Assembly: GCA_026129305.1 (NCBI GenBank)
Contig: JAHCII010000009.1
Span: 1 to 64,000, forward strand
Source of the DNA: Anaerolineales bacterium
GTDB taxonomy: Bacteria > Chloroflexota > Anaerolineae > Anaerolineales > UBA11579
Reading direction: 5' to 3'
Length of the DNA: 64,000 nucleotides
The notes under the pieces were generated by a model that saw nothing but the letters and a program-made list of their open reading frames with translations, was not told where the DNA came from and made no database searches. The position numbers and the translations under genes are program-made. Below, piece by piece: positions 1 to 8,099 of this stretch; position 1 is the first letter of the stretch; every line of letters begins with the position of its first letter.

Positions 1-1
1 C

Positions 2-2227
2 GTGCTGCCGATCAGCGATGACATGGGCCGCCAGCAGTCTGGCATCTTCCAGACCCTGCGTGATGCGGCCCTGATCCAGCAGACTGGCGGCGGCAACGGC
101 TTCTCCTTCTCTCGTCTGCGCCCCAAGGACGCGCACGTCAAGACCTCGGCCGGGCGCGCCACCGGCCCGGTCGGCTTCCTGCGCGTCTACGACCAGGCCT
201 TCGGCGAGATCGCCCAGGGCGGCACGCGCCGCGGGGCCAACATGGCCGTGCTGCGCTGCGACCACCCGGATGTGGAAGAGTTCATCACCTGCAAAACCGA
301 CGAAAACTCGATCACCAACTTCAATATTTCCGTGGGCATCACCGATGCCTTCATGCGCGCCGTGCGTGACGATGCCGACTGGGACTTGCGCTTCATTGAC
401 GTCTCCGACCCGGCCACCAAGGGTTTCGACGGCACCCTGGAGCAGGCGGAGGCCGCCGGGCTGCCGATCAAGATCTACAAGACGGTGCGCGCCCGCGAAC
501 TATTCGACAAAATCGTCATACAGGCGCACCACAACGGCGAGCCGGGCTGCCTGTTCCTGGATGCGGCCAACCGCAGCAACCCGGTGCCGCATCTCTATCC
601 GCTGGAGGCCACCAACCCCTGCGGTGAGCAGTGGTTGGGGCCTTATGAGAACTGCTGTTTAGGTTCGATCAACCTGGCCCAGCACTTCGGCCCCGATGGC
701 ACCGTGGACTGGGAGAAGCTGCGCCAGACCGTAGTGCTTTCTACGCGCTTCCTGGACGATGTGGTGGAAGAGAACGCCTACGTGCCCGCCGTGCCGCAGC
801 TGCGTGAAGCGGCCCTGAATGCCCGCCGGATTGGTCTGGGCATCATGGCCCTGGCTGATCTGCTCTACCATGTCGGCATTGGCTACGGTTCTGAGGAAGC
901 GCAGGAGTTCAGCGCTCAGGTGATGGAGTTCGTGCGCTATCACAGCATGCAGACCAGCATTGAGCTGGCCGATGAGCGCGGTCCCTTCACGGCCATTGAG
1001 GGCAGCATTTACGACCCGGCCAAGATGACCTGGCGGCCGCCCACGCCACTGCGTAGTTACCAGCACGACTATGGTCGCCCAGCGCTGGATTGGGACCAAA
1101 TCGTCAGCGGCATCCAGCAGCACGGCATCCGCAACGCCGCCCAGACCACCATCGCGCCCACCGGCACCATCGCCACCGTCTCCGGCTGCGAAGGCTACGG
1201 CTGCGAGCCGGTCTTCGCCCTGGCTTATCTGCGCCATGTCAACGACAACGGCAAGGACCTGACCCTGACCTACACCAGCCCGATGTTCGAGGCGGCCCTG
1301 AACAAGAGCGGCCTGGACGCCAAGACGCGCAAGAAGGTCATCGAGCAGGTCGTCGCCGAGGGCAGCTGCCACAACGTCAAGGAACTGCCCCAAGCGTTGC
1401 GCGACACCTTCGTGGTCTCGGCAGACATCACCGCCGAGGAACATGTACGTATGCAGGGCGCGCTGCAGGCCTTCGTCGATAACAGCCTGTCCAAGACGGT
1501 CAATTTCCCGGCTGGCGCTACCGAAGAGGATGTAGCCACCGCCTACATGCTGGCCTGGGAGCTGGGTGCCAAGGGCATCACCGTCTATGTGACCGGCTCG
1601 CGCGACAAGGTCGTGCTGGAGACGCACGCCACGGCCAAGTCCAAGGAACCGGTAGCCGCTGCAGTCGAACCTTTGTGGAATGAAAGCCGCAAGCCGCGTT
1701 CTGGCGTGCTGCACGGCTCCACCTACAAGACCGAGACACCGCTGGGCACCGTCTTCGTCACCGTCAACAAGAATGGTGACGAGCAGCCTTTTGAAGCCTT
1801 CATCACCAGCGCCAAGGCCGGCTCCGAGACTGCGGCCGTCTCCGAAGCCATCGGCCGCCTGATCTCCTACGTCCTGCGCCTGGCCTCGCCCATCTCACCC
1901 CGCCAGCGCCTGATTGAGATCCGCAACCAGCTCTCTGGCTTGGGCGGCGACCGCCAACTGGGTCTGGGGCCGCGCAAGGTGCGCTCCCTGCCTGACGGGG
2001 TCAGCCAGGCGCTGGACCAGTACCTGGCTGACAGCGAAGAGGCCGCCGATGCGGCCCCCGCGGCCGCCCCCGCGCCAACCGCTGCCAAGCAGGCCGGCGG
2101 CAGCCCGGCCGTTGCGCCCGGCGCTTTCGCCGCCGTGGGTGAGCTGTGCCCGGAATGTGGCCACAGTACGCTGGTCAATACCGAAGGCTGCAAGAAATGC
2201 TATACGTGTAGTTATAGTGAGTGCTGA
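2..2227 (+). CDS. nrdJ: Adenosylcobalamin-dependent ribonucleotide reductase, 5' end cut off
   Basis: Class II ribonucleotide reductase, which makes deoxyribonucleotides from ribonucleotides with a B12-generated thiyl radical and needs no oxygen. Family motifs seen in order are [13 protein letters not shown] near residue 30, GGTRRGANM near 73, NPCGEQ near 206 and [13 protein letters not shown] near 388. A TSCPD-like domain follows near residues 580-640, then a C-terminal Cys-pair tail (CPECG...CKKCYTC) that in this family is re-reduced by thioredoxin. The frame is open at the left edge and the first residues read as the middle of the enzyme, so the GTG at position 2 is not the true start and an N-terminal portion is missing. 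A strong terminator follows at once. Confidence 0.95.
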   Translation: MLPISDDMGRQQSGIFQTLRDAALIQQTGGGNGFSFSRLRPKDAHVKTSAGRATGPVGFLRVYDQAFGEIAQGGTRRGANMAVLRCDHPDVEEFITCKTDENSITNFNISVGITDAFMRAVRDDADWDLRFIDVSDPATKGFDGTLEQAEAAGLPIKIYKTVRARELFDKIVIQAHHNGEPGCLFLDAANRSNPVPHLYPLEATNPCGEQWLGPYENCCLGSINLAQHFGPDGTVDWEKLRQTVVLSTRFLDDVVEENAYVPAVPQLREAALNARRIGLGIMALADLLYHVGIGYGSEEAQEFSAQVMEFVRYHSMQTSIELADERGPFTAIEGSIYDPAKMTWRPPTPLRSYQHDYGRPALDWDQIVSGIQQHGIRNAAQTTIAPTGTIATVSGCEGYGCEPVFALAYLRHVNDNGKDLTLTYTSPMFEAALNKSGLDAKTRKKVIEQVVAEGSCHNVKELPQALRDTFVVSADITAEEHVRMQGALQAFVDNSLSKTVNFPAGATEEDVATAYMLAWELGAKGITVYVTGSRDKVVLETHATAKSKEPVAAAVEPLWNESRKPRSGVLHGSTYKTETPLGTVFVTVNKNGDEQPFEAFITSAKAGSETAAVSEAIGRLISYVLRLASPISPRQRLIEIRNQLSGLGGDRQLGLGPRKVRSLPDGVSQALDQYLADSEEAADAAPAAAPAPTAAKQAGGSPAVAPGAFAAVGELCPECGHSTLVNTEGCKKCYTCSYSEC

Positions 2228-2261
2228 GCAAAAAAAGCCCCATTTTTGGGGCTTTTTTTGC
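2228..2261 (+). terminator. Rho-independent terminator after nrdJ
   Basis: Starting one base after the nrdJ stop, an A-run plus GCCCC pairs with GGGGC plus a T-run around a short T-rich loop. The A and T runs make it usable in both directions. Confidence 0.9.
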
Positions 2262-2370
2262 AAGCTCTTCATATTTTTAGTAAGTAACCACTCCCAACCT
2301 CCCATCGTTCTGCTTGTAGCTAATTTGTAGTCAAATTTGGTAGGCATAATCGATCTCAGGAGGATTCGCC

Positions 2371-3183
2371 ATGCGCAATAAGCCCACCTTACTCGTTTTC
2401 GCCGTGCTCACCGTGCTACTTCTCGCCGCCTGCGGCGGCAATGTCGACGCGGCCGTCGCCACCGGCATCGCCCAGACCCAGCAGATTAGCTCGCTGGAGA
2501 CGGCCGCCGCCGGGGCACAGGCCACGCCAGAACCCACCCAGGCTCCGACAGAGGCTGAAGCCACCCCAGTGCCCATCACCACCTCCCGTGATGTCAATCT
2601 GCGCACTGGGGATTCGACAGCCTATCCCGTTATCACAGTGGTTTCCGGGGGCGAAACCTTGCAGTTGACGGGCGTCAATCAAGCAGGGACCTGGTACCAG
2701 GTCAGCTTCCGGAATACTTCAGGCTGGATCTCTGCTGATTTTATTGAGGGAGAGATCCCGGATGATTTGCCTGTGCTCGCGCCGGCGGCTCCACCGCCGC
2801 AGGCCACTGCCACCAGCAGCGGCAGCGGGGGTGGTGGCGGAGGCAGTGGCGGTCCGGTGAGCAACTATGTGCTCATCTTGGATGCCAATGATACGGACAA
2901 CAAGTCGATCAGCGATACCGTCTCCGGCAATAACGTCCATCGCATCACCATTCAAGTGCAGGGGCTGAGCGGCTCCAATTCGGTTGAAGTGGATATTGCT
3001 TTCCAATGCGATACCAGCCAGCCGGAGAAGGTTAAGCTGACCGCGCCCGGCGCGACGGACAATGTGATCTGTAACAACAACTGGTCGCACCAGGTGAGCA
3101 GCAGCAACCCGGCGGTCATCACGGTTCAGTTGGATGGCATAAACTCCGCCAAATGGACTGTGATCGCCAACGTCAGTCCATAA
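2371..3183 (+). CDS. Secreted lipoprotein with SH3b-type domain
   Basis: Predicted lipoprotein: hydrophobic leader with lipobox LLAAC, modified Cys near residue 21, then an Ala/Thr/Pro/Gln-rich linker. Residues about 68-128 look like a bacterial SH3 domain (RDVNLRTGDSTAYPVITVV ... WYQVSF ... GWISADFIEG), a fold that often binds cell-wall or extracellular ligands. A Gly/Ser-rich spacer near residues 150-163 leads to a C-terminal beta-rich region of about 100 residues with two Cys that I do not recognise. AGGAGG lies 7 nt before the ATG. It is a single-gene unit between two terminators. The function is unknown. Confidence 0.8.
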   Translation: MRNKPTLLVFAVLTVLLLAACGGNVDAAVATGIAQTQQISSLETAAAGAQATPEPTQAPTEAEATPVPITTSRDVNLRTGDSTAYPVITVVSGGETLQLTGVNQAGTWYQVSFRNTSGWISADFIEGEIPDDLPVLAPAAPPPQATATSSGSGGGGGGSGGPVSNYVLILDANDTDNKSISDTVSGNNVHRITIQVQGLSGSNSVEVDIAFQCDTSQPEKVKLTAPGATDNVICNNNWSHQVSSSNPAVITVQLDGINSAKWTVIANVSP

Positions 3184-3199
3184 CCGTAGAGCTCACACA

Positions 3200-3227
3200 A
3201 AAGAGGCGGCCAATTGGCCGCCTCTTT
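3200..3227 (+). terminator. Bidirectional terminator
   Basis: Perfect 28-nt palindrome (AAAGAGGCGGCCAA and its complement) 16 nt after the lipoprotein stop, between two convergent genes. It can serve both. Confidence 0.85.
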
Positions 3228-3301
3228 GTCTGCATACTTCTTCTTGGGCTCCGTTGGGGCGCACGGCCGTGCGCCCTTACAGCTATCGCTTTGCTGAATA
3301 G

Positions 3302-4126
3302 CTACTTCACTTCAATTTTGATCTGGTAATCGACCACACGGCCAGCCTGCGGCACGACTTCGATGATGTAGAACTGCGTTTGCGGCAGGTCCAGACTGTA
3401 ATTGGTCACGCCGTTTTGCGCCCGCACATAGGGTGTGCCCGAATCAAAGCCCCAGACCGTCAACGCGGCATCGTTGGGGTTGGTGTTCAGGGTCACATAC
3501 AGGTCTTGATTGGCCTGGGCGTACACCGTGTAGGTCACAGGGTTGCCATCCGCCGTGCGGCCATCATAGCTTGCGCTGCTTGTGCCCGAGGCAAAGCGCA
3601 CCGGCACGGCAAAGGTGACACTCAGCGTGAAGTCCTGCGTGCTATTCCCACCCACCACGCGGAACTCATAGTCTTGGGTCTTGGGCAGCAGGCTGCGGAA
3701 CGAATTCCAGCCGCGCGACGTCGGCAGCTGCACGGTACCATCCGCCCCCACCACTTCCAGCACTGCATTACCGGCCGGAGTGAACAGTTGGGCGATCATG
3801 ATCTGGTTCTGGGCCGCGCCGGCCAGGTAGCTGCGGGTCTGGTTGGCTTGCACCTGTCCGGTCACCGTACCCTGTGTGGCCCCTGTGGAGAAATTGATAC
3901 GGTTGCTTTCCGGCGTATTGCTGGGGATCGGGGTGGGGGGCGCCGTGGTGGCGCTGGGTTCCGGCTCGCTGGTCGGACTGGCTGCCGCCGCCGTGCTGGT
4001 GGAGGCAGCCTGCAGCGTGCCCGCCACGTCCGTGGCGATAACCTCAATATCCGGGCCGGTTTGGCTGGCGCCGCAAGCCGCCAAGGCTAAAGCAAACAGC
4101 AAAGTAAGACAAACTCGAATGATCAT
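3302..4126 (-). CDS. Secreted lipoprotein with beta-sandwich (PPC-like) repeats
   Basis: Leader with lipobox ALAAC marks a lipoprotein. A long Ser/Thr/Pro/Ala linker follows, then two tandem beta-rich regions of about 90-100 residues each, near 80-170 and 175-274. The first contains GQVQANQTRSYLAGAAQNQI, the style of bacterial pre-peptidase C-terminal (PPC-like) domains, which are extracellular modules without known catalysis. I chose the ATG at 4126 because GAGGTG lies 6 nt before it; an in-frame GTG sits one codon upstream. It converges on the plus-strand lipoprotein and shares the terminator between them. No enzymatic motif is seen. Confidence 0.75.
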   Translation of the reverse strand: MIIRVCLTLLFALALAACGASQTGPDIEVIATDVAGTLQAASTSTAAAASPTSEPEPSATTAPPTPIPSNTPESNRINFSTGATQGTVTGQVQANQTRSYLAGAAQNQIMIAQLFTPAGNAVLEVVGADGTVQLPTSRGWNSFRSLLPKTQDYEFRVVGGNSTQDFTLSVTFAVPVRFASGTSSASYDGRTADGNPVTYTVYAQANQDLYVTLNTNPNDAALTVWGFDSGTPYVRAQNGVTNYSLDLPQTQFYIIEVVPQAGRVVDYQIKIEVK

Positions 4127-4183
4127 CACAGCACCTCTGGGGCAAGTATAACTTTAGCCTCTTGGAAACAGGCAAGTTGCTAG

Positions 4184-4804
4184 TTAGCTGGATCGCCTTT
4201 GTTGGGCCAGCCATAGCACTGTGCCAAAGCTTAGCGCCGCGGCCAAAATCGTCCCAAGGGTCAGAATCCACATGGTAGCTGCACCACTGGTGTTGGGGAA
4301 AACCGGCACGTTGTGCCCCGGCCCTGCGGCAAAAGCCAGGGCGGCAACCATCATGCGCCCGACGGCCTGTCTGCTGCGGCCCATCAGCCAGCCCAGCGCC
4401 GCACCACTCAGCGCGGAGACCAGGAACAGGTCTATGGCGAAGCGTGAAGCCAGCTCAGCCTCGAACCCGGGCAAAACCTGATTGCCGCCAAAAAGTAAGT
4501 CGGTCAGCGGCCGCTGCCAGCTGCTCACTGTAAAGGAGGCGGCCAATACCAGGGTCAGCAGGGCGGAGAAGATCAGGATCGCCAGATACGGGTTGCGCGG
4601 CAGACGGGCCTGCATGGCTTCAAAGGCCCAGCCCACCAGCAGGCCGGTGGGGATCGCCACCACGATCCCAAACCCGGCGATGAACCAGATCGGCAGAATC
4701 AAAAAATGGTGGATGGTCAGAAAAGTTCCAAACCCCACAGCGCCGGCCACGGCCCCCGCTAAAGCGTAGCGGGATTGGATAAAGGGTGTTTTCTCGGTGC
4801 TCAT
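4184..4804 (-). CDS. Integral membrane protein, unknown function
   Basis: About 206 residues with roughly five hydrophobic segments (near 17-35, 42-62, 78-98, 130-155 and 180-202) joined by short loops. I recognise no family. The start is set at the second ATG (4804) because AAGGAG lies 5-6 nt before it; the first ATG at 4822 has no binding site and touches a -10-like TATAAT. It is divergent from another small membrane protein at 4872, with an AT-rich palindrome between them, so the two may share regulation. Confidence 0.65.
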   Translation of the reverse strand: MSTEKTPFIQSRYALAGAVAGAVGFGTFLTIHHFLILPIWFIAGFGIVVAIPTGLLVGWAFEAMQARLPRNPYLAILIFSALLTLVLAASFTVSSWQRPLTDLLFGGNQVLPGFEAELASRFAIDLFLVSALSGAALGWLMGRSRQAVGRMMVAALAFAAGPGHNVPVFPNTSGAATMWILTLGTILAAALSFGTVLWLAQQRRSS

Positions 4805-4820
4805 TGCGGCTCCTTGCTCC

Positions 4821-4830
4821 ATTATATAAT
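4821..4830. promoter_or_regulatory. Palindromic ATTATATAAT, possible shared -10 of two divergent genes
   Basis: The 10-bp palindrome reads TATAAT on both strands (4825-4830 plus, 4821-4826 minus) between divergent membrane-protein genes. No clear -35 is seen on either side, so this is a tentative call. Confidence 0.4.
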
Positions 4831-4871
4831 GCTCATTTATTCAGTTCTTGTTGAAAGAAGGAGGTGGCCGC

Positions 4872-5342
4872 ATGCGCTCTTCGCTGCTGTGGACGCTGTT
4901 TTTTTCATTCCTATTGCAGTGGCTCATTCCCCTGGGAATTGGTTTGCTGATGATCACGTTTCTCGGGGCCATGTATTTGTTGGCCCCGCTGGGCGTGGAC
5001 CTGGCACAGCCTTGGGCGGGCAGCTTGGCCTTTCTCGGCATTCAAACGCTGCAAGTGCTCATCACTACGCCGCTTCTGGTCGCGGTGGTGTATCGCTTGG
5101 GCCAGCGCGTGCATTCCGGCTGGCTGTATTTGTGGGCGGCCTTGGCAGGCTGGTTGCTTCCGCTGACCCTGCATTTCCTCTATGCGGCACTCATGCGCCT
5201 CTTCCAGCCGGAGGCCAACTACGACAATTTGCTCGGTATCGCTCTGGTGGTCATCGCCCTGAGCGGCGCGCTGCTCGGTCTGATCGCAGTTGCGGTCATG
5301 CGCCGCGCCCAGCAAACCTCTGCTGCCGAGACAGCACTGTGA
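4872..5342 (+). CDS. Small integral membrane protein, unknown function
   Basis: 156 residues with about four hydrophobic segments (near 4-30, 48-70, 80-105 and 118-145) and a short charged C-terminus. No family is recognised. The start is the ATG at 4872, preceded by AAGGAGGT with good spacing; an upstream in-frame TTG at 4848 has none. It is followed after 50 nt by the deoxynucleoside kinase on the same strand and may be co-transcribed with it. Confidence 0.65.
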   Translation: MRSSLLWTLFFSFLLQWLIPLGIGLLMITFLGAMYLLAPLGVDLAQPWAGSLAFLGIQTLQVLITTPLLVAVVYRLGQRVHSGWLYLWAALAGWLLPLTLHFLYAALMRLFQPEANYDNLLGIALVVIALSGALLGLIAVAVMRRAQQTSAAETAL

Positions 5343-5392
5343 CCAAGCCAGCTTGCTCAGCGGAATCACCGATTCTGTAGGAGAATAGCCGC

Positions 5393-6040
5393 ATGGCCGC
5401 CAAACGTCTTGTCATCGTCGCCGGGAACATCGGGGCCGGCAAAACCTCCCTCACCAAAAAACTGAGCGAAAAGCTTAGCTGGGCTTCGGGTTTCGAGACC
5501 GTTGAAAAGAACCCCTACCTGGGCAAGTTCTACGGCGACATGCGCAACTGGGCTTTCCACCTGCAGGTCTTCTTGCTCGGCCAACGCTCTGAGCAGCACA
5601 TCTCCGCCCACCAGGCCGCTCGGTCCTGCATTCTGGATCGCAGCATCTACGAGGATTACCACATCTTTGCCCGGGCGCTCAACGAGCTGGGCAACCTCAG
5701 CGACGAAGACTTGGACACCTACCGCCGCGTCTACAACTTAGTTATCGACCACCTGCCCAAGCCAGACCTGCTGGTCTACCTGAGCGCCCCGGTGGACGCT
5801 CTGCTGGAGCGGATCCGCCTGCGCGGCCGCGCCATGGAAACCGGTATCAGCCGCGAATACCTCGATCTGCTCGACCGCTTTTACCGGGAGTGGATGGCGG
5901 GCTTTGACCTGTGCCCGGTGCTGACCGTACCTTCGGGCGATCTGGACTTTGTCAAGCGCCCCCAGCACCTGGACCTGGTCAGCGAAAAGATCCTGGAGAA
6001 ACTCTCCGGGAAAGATGACGTGGTCTTCCCCGAAAGCTAG
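5393..6040 (+). CDS. Deoxynucleoside kinase (deoxyadenosine/deoxyguanosine kinase family)
   Basis: Phosphorylates deoxynucleosides to the 5'-monophosphate for nucleotide salvage in the cytoplasm. The P-loop GNIGAGKTS is at residues 11-19. The family signature DRSIYEDYHIF is near 82-92 and the ERIRLRGRAME lid near 142-152. At 215 residues it has the normal length for the dNK family. TAGGAG lies before the ATG. Which base is preferred cannot be read from sequence. The B12 ribonucleotide reductase lies 3 kb away, so both routes to dNTPs are present locally. Confidence 0.88.
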   Translation: MAAKRLVIVAGNIGAGKTSLTKKLSEKLSWASGFETVEKNPYLGKFYGDMRNWAFHLQVFLLGQRSEQHISAHQAARSCILDRSIYEDYHIFARALNELGNLSDEDLDTYRRVYNLVIDHLPKPDLLVYLSAPVDALLERIRLRGRAMETGISREYLDLLDRFYREWMAGFDLCPVLTVPSGDLDFVKRPQHLDLVSEKILEKLSGKDDVVFPES

Positions 6041-6066
6041 TCGCTGGATCGGTCAGCCAGTGGCGG

Positions 6067-7584
6067 CTATTCCTGGTAATCGGCGGCGTACAGGCCCATC
6101 TGGGGGATGTCTGGCAACTCGAGCTGATACAGCCAGGCATCGAAGAAGCCGGCCAAATCCCGCCCGGCCAGCTCTTCGGCCGTGGCGATAAAGTCTGCCG
6201 TACTGGCATTGCCGCCGCCAAAGCGCGTCGTGTAAGTGCGCAGGGTCTCAAAGAAAGCCTGATCGCCAATCTCGACCCGCAGGGCGTGCAGCACCAGGCC
6301 GCCGCGTGCATAAACGCTGGCGTAATCAAACAGCCAGTTGGCCCCTGGGTCGCCAGTAAAACTCTGGTTGTAAGCGGCATAGGCGGCGAGGCTTTCGTAA
6401 GTGGAGCGGATGTTGCGCTCCATGGCCGGGCGGCCATCGGTGTGTTCATTCCACAGGTCGCTGGCGTAGGTGGCAAAGCCCTCGTTCAGCCAAATATCCT
6501 GCCACTGCTTCAGCCCTACCGCGTTGCCGAACCAGTGGTGGGCCAACTCATGCACCACCACATACTCATCGGTGAAGCTGTTGCCAAACACGGACAACGT
6601 GGCGGTCTCCAAAGCGAAGTTCAGCGGCATGTCATGCACCACCACACCGTAGGCTTCGTAAGGGTAGGGGCCGAACAGGTCTTCAAAATAATCCAGCATT
6701 TCCGCGGTGCGGGCGAAATCGTTGCGCACTTCTCGGCTCACGCCGGAGCCAAAATAGTTACGGATCAGCAAGCCGTCCGGAGTGCGGCTTTCTTCCAAAT
6801 CAAATTCGGCGATGCCCAGCGTGGTCAGATAGGGCGCGATCGGGTCGGCGATCGCCCAGTGATAGGTGCTGTGTGCGTTGCTCTGCTCCACGCCAGTCAG
6901 CAAGCCGTTGGCGGCCACATCGTACCTCGCATCGACCGTGATGCTGAAGCTGTAGGTGGCTTTGTCTGAGGGGTGTTCATTGACTGGGTACCAGGTGGAC
7001 GCCCCGGTCGGCTCCCCGGCCACCAGGATCCCGTGGCCGTAGTGGATCCAGCCTTGTGAATACTGCGGCAGGTCATCCCGGCTTTCGCCTGGGCGACCCT
7101 GGTAGAGGACCTCGATTAGCAGCTCATCACCCAGGTCGGCAGGCAGCGGCAGGAAAATGGTCATCTCGACGCCCAGCCGGTGAAACTCGGCGCGCTCGCC
7201 GTTGACGCGCACCTGATCCACTTGCAGCTCGTACAGCTCCAGGTTCAGGCTGCTCAGGCGCTGCGTGGCCGTCAGTTGGATCTCGGCCAAACCGCGGATG
7301 TAGTTGTCCAGTACATCCACATCCAGCACGAGATGGTAATGGCGCACATCGTAGCCGCCATTGCCCAGTTCAGCATAGTACACATCGCCCAGGCCTGCTG
7401 GCCCGGGGTGCGGGTTGGGTGGGGCAGTCAGTTCTGCTGTGGGGCCGGGCGGGCTGGTTTGCGTAGCGGTGGTTGTATCCACGTCGCGCACCGCCAGCCG
7501 ATCGGCCAGCATGCTGGTGACGGTGTTGCAGGCCAGGCTGGCTACCAATAGCAGGCTGAGGATCAGTTTGAGGCGTAAGGGCAT
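6067..7584 (-). CDS. M1-family zinc metallopeptidase, lipoprotein
   Basis: Aminopeptidase-N-like gluzincin anchored outside the membrane: lipobox VASLAC near residue 19. The active site HELAHHWFGN (near 339-348), followed by WLNEGFATYASDLW about 18 residues later, gives the HEXXH-x18-E zinc ligands and catalytic Glu. The exopeptidase GXMEN loop appears in a weak form (LNFALETATLS), so the amino-terminal specificity is less certain. The 505 residues cover the N-terminal beta domain and the catalytic domain but lack the long C-terminal helical domain of full PepN. A CATACT box lies 7 nt before the ATG, suggesting a leaderless mRNA. Confidence 0.88.
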   Translation of the reverse strand: MPLRLKLILSLLLVASLACNTVTSMLADRLAVRDVDTTTATQTSPPGPTAELTAPPNPHPGPAGLGDVYYAELGNGGYDVRHYHLVLDVDVLDNYIRGLAEIQLTATQRLSSLNLELYELQVDQVRVNGERAEFHRLGVEMTIFLPLPADLGDELLIEVLYQGRPGESRDDLPQYSQGWIHYGHGILVAGEPTGASTWYPVNEHPSDKATYSFSITVDARYDVAANGLLTGVEQSNAHSTYHWAIADPIAPYLTTLGIAEFDLEESRTPDGLLIRNYFGSGVSREVRNDFARTAEMLDYFEDLFGPYPYEAYGVVVHDMPLNFALETATLSVFGNSFTDEYVVVHELAHHWFGNAVGLKQWQDIWLNEGFATYASDLWNEHTDGRPAMERNIRSTYESLAAYAAYNQSFTGDPGANWLFDYASVYARGGLVLHALRVEIGDQAFFETLRTYTTRFGGGNASTADFIATAEELAGRDLAGFFDAWLYQLELPDIPQMGLYAADYQE

Positions 7585-7626
7585 ACCGCTAAGTATGCCT
7601 CAATTCTTTTAGCTCAGCTAGCCTGC

Positions 7627-7947
7627 TCAGGCGGAGTACTTTAGCCCGATGATGCTGGCAATCAGCAAACCCAGAAAGAAGACTTTATTGGGGTTGATGG
7701 CTTCTTTGAATAGCAAAATACCCAACAAACTGGCACCCACTGTGCCAATCCCCACCCATACTGCGTAGGCTACGCTCAAGTCCAGCTTCTTGGTTGCCAG
7801 GGAAAGTAGATAGACACTCAGCGCCAGCGCCCCAATGGTCAGGGCGCTGGGCCAAAATTTGGTGAAGCCATCCGTGTACTTTAGCCCCACGGCCCAGCCG
7901 ACTTCAAACAACCCGGCCAAAATCAAGATGCCCCAAATCGCATTCAT
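7627..7947 (-). CDS. sugE: SMR-family exporter, Gdx/SugE type (guanidinium exporter)
   Basis: Four-helix small multidrug resistance protein of 106 residues. The Gdx/SugE subtype is suggested by GLFEVGWAVGLKYTDGF, with the essential Glu in the first helix. Members of this subtype export guanidinium in exchange for protons. The ATG at 7947 has GGAGGT 4-5 nt upstream; the reading frame stays open further upstream, but that stretch is occupied by a riboswitch and a -10 box. The guanidine-III riboswitch in the leader independently supports a guanidinium substrate. Expression is therefore likely induced by guanidine. Confidence 0.92.
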   Translation of the reverse strand: MNAIWGILILAGLFEVGWAVGLKYTDGFTKFWPSALTIGALALSVYLLSLATKKLDLSVAYAVWVGIGTVGASLLGILLFKEAINPNKVFFLGLLIASIIGLKYSA

Positions 7948-7973
7948 GCACACCTCCAACAAGAAAAGTTTGT

Positions 7974-8014
7974 GCGTCGTCTTATCTTGACCGGGTACGG
8001 CGCGTCTCGTCCGG
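7974..8014 (-). promoter_or_regulatory. Guanidine-III riboswitch (ykkC-III class)
   Basis: Read on the minus strand, the 41 nt begin CCGGACGAG, continue GCGCCGTACCCGGTCA and end AAGACGACGC. This matches, nearly base for base and at the same length, the guanidine-III consensus as I remember it: CCGG paired with a second CCGG, and GCGCCGU paired with the 3' ACGNCGC to close a pseudoknot. The last pairing holds one C-A mismatch. A TATACT -10 box at 8027-8032 puts the transcript start just before the motif. The ribosome site of the exporter begins 16 nt after it. Confidence 0.88.
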
Positions 8015-8026
8015 AGGGGTGAATCC

Positions 8027-8032
8027 AGTATA
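8027..8032 (-). promoter_or_regulatory. -10 box of the exporter transcript
   Basis: TATACT on the minus strand, 12 nt upstream of the riboswitch. No convincing -35 element is visible. Confidence 0.5.
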
Positions 8033-8061
8033 ACCTGCCTTGCTGAGCATAGGCTTAGCAC

Positions 8062-8087
8062 AACGCCCCGGCAAGGGCCGGGGCGTT
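8062..8087 (-). terminator. GC-rich hairpin after the SHMT-GcvT gene
   Basis: Perfect 11-bp stem (AACGCCCCGGC) with a 4-nt loop, 12 nt after the stop codon. It has no following T-run, so it may be a weak terminator or a 3'-end stabiliser. Confidence 0.55.
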
Positions 8088-8099
8088 GATGGTGATTGG

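Noticed and set aside
659-1714. 351-residue minus-strand open frame inside nrdJ
   Set aside because: Shadow of the strongly conserved nrdJ frame; its translation has no recognisable domain and biased composition.
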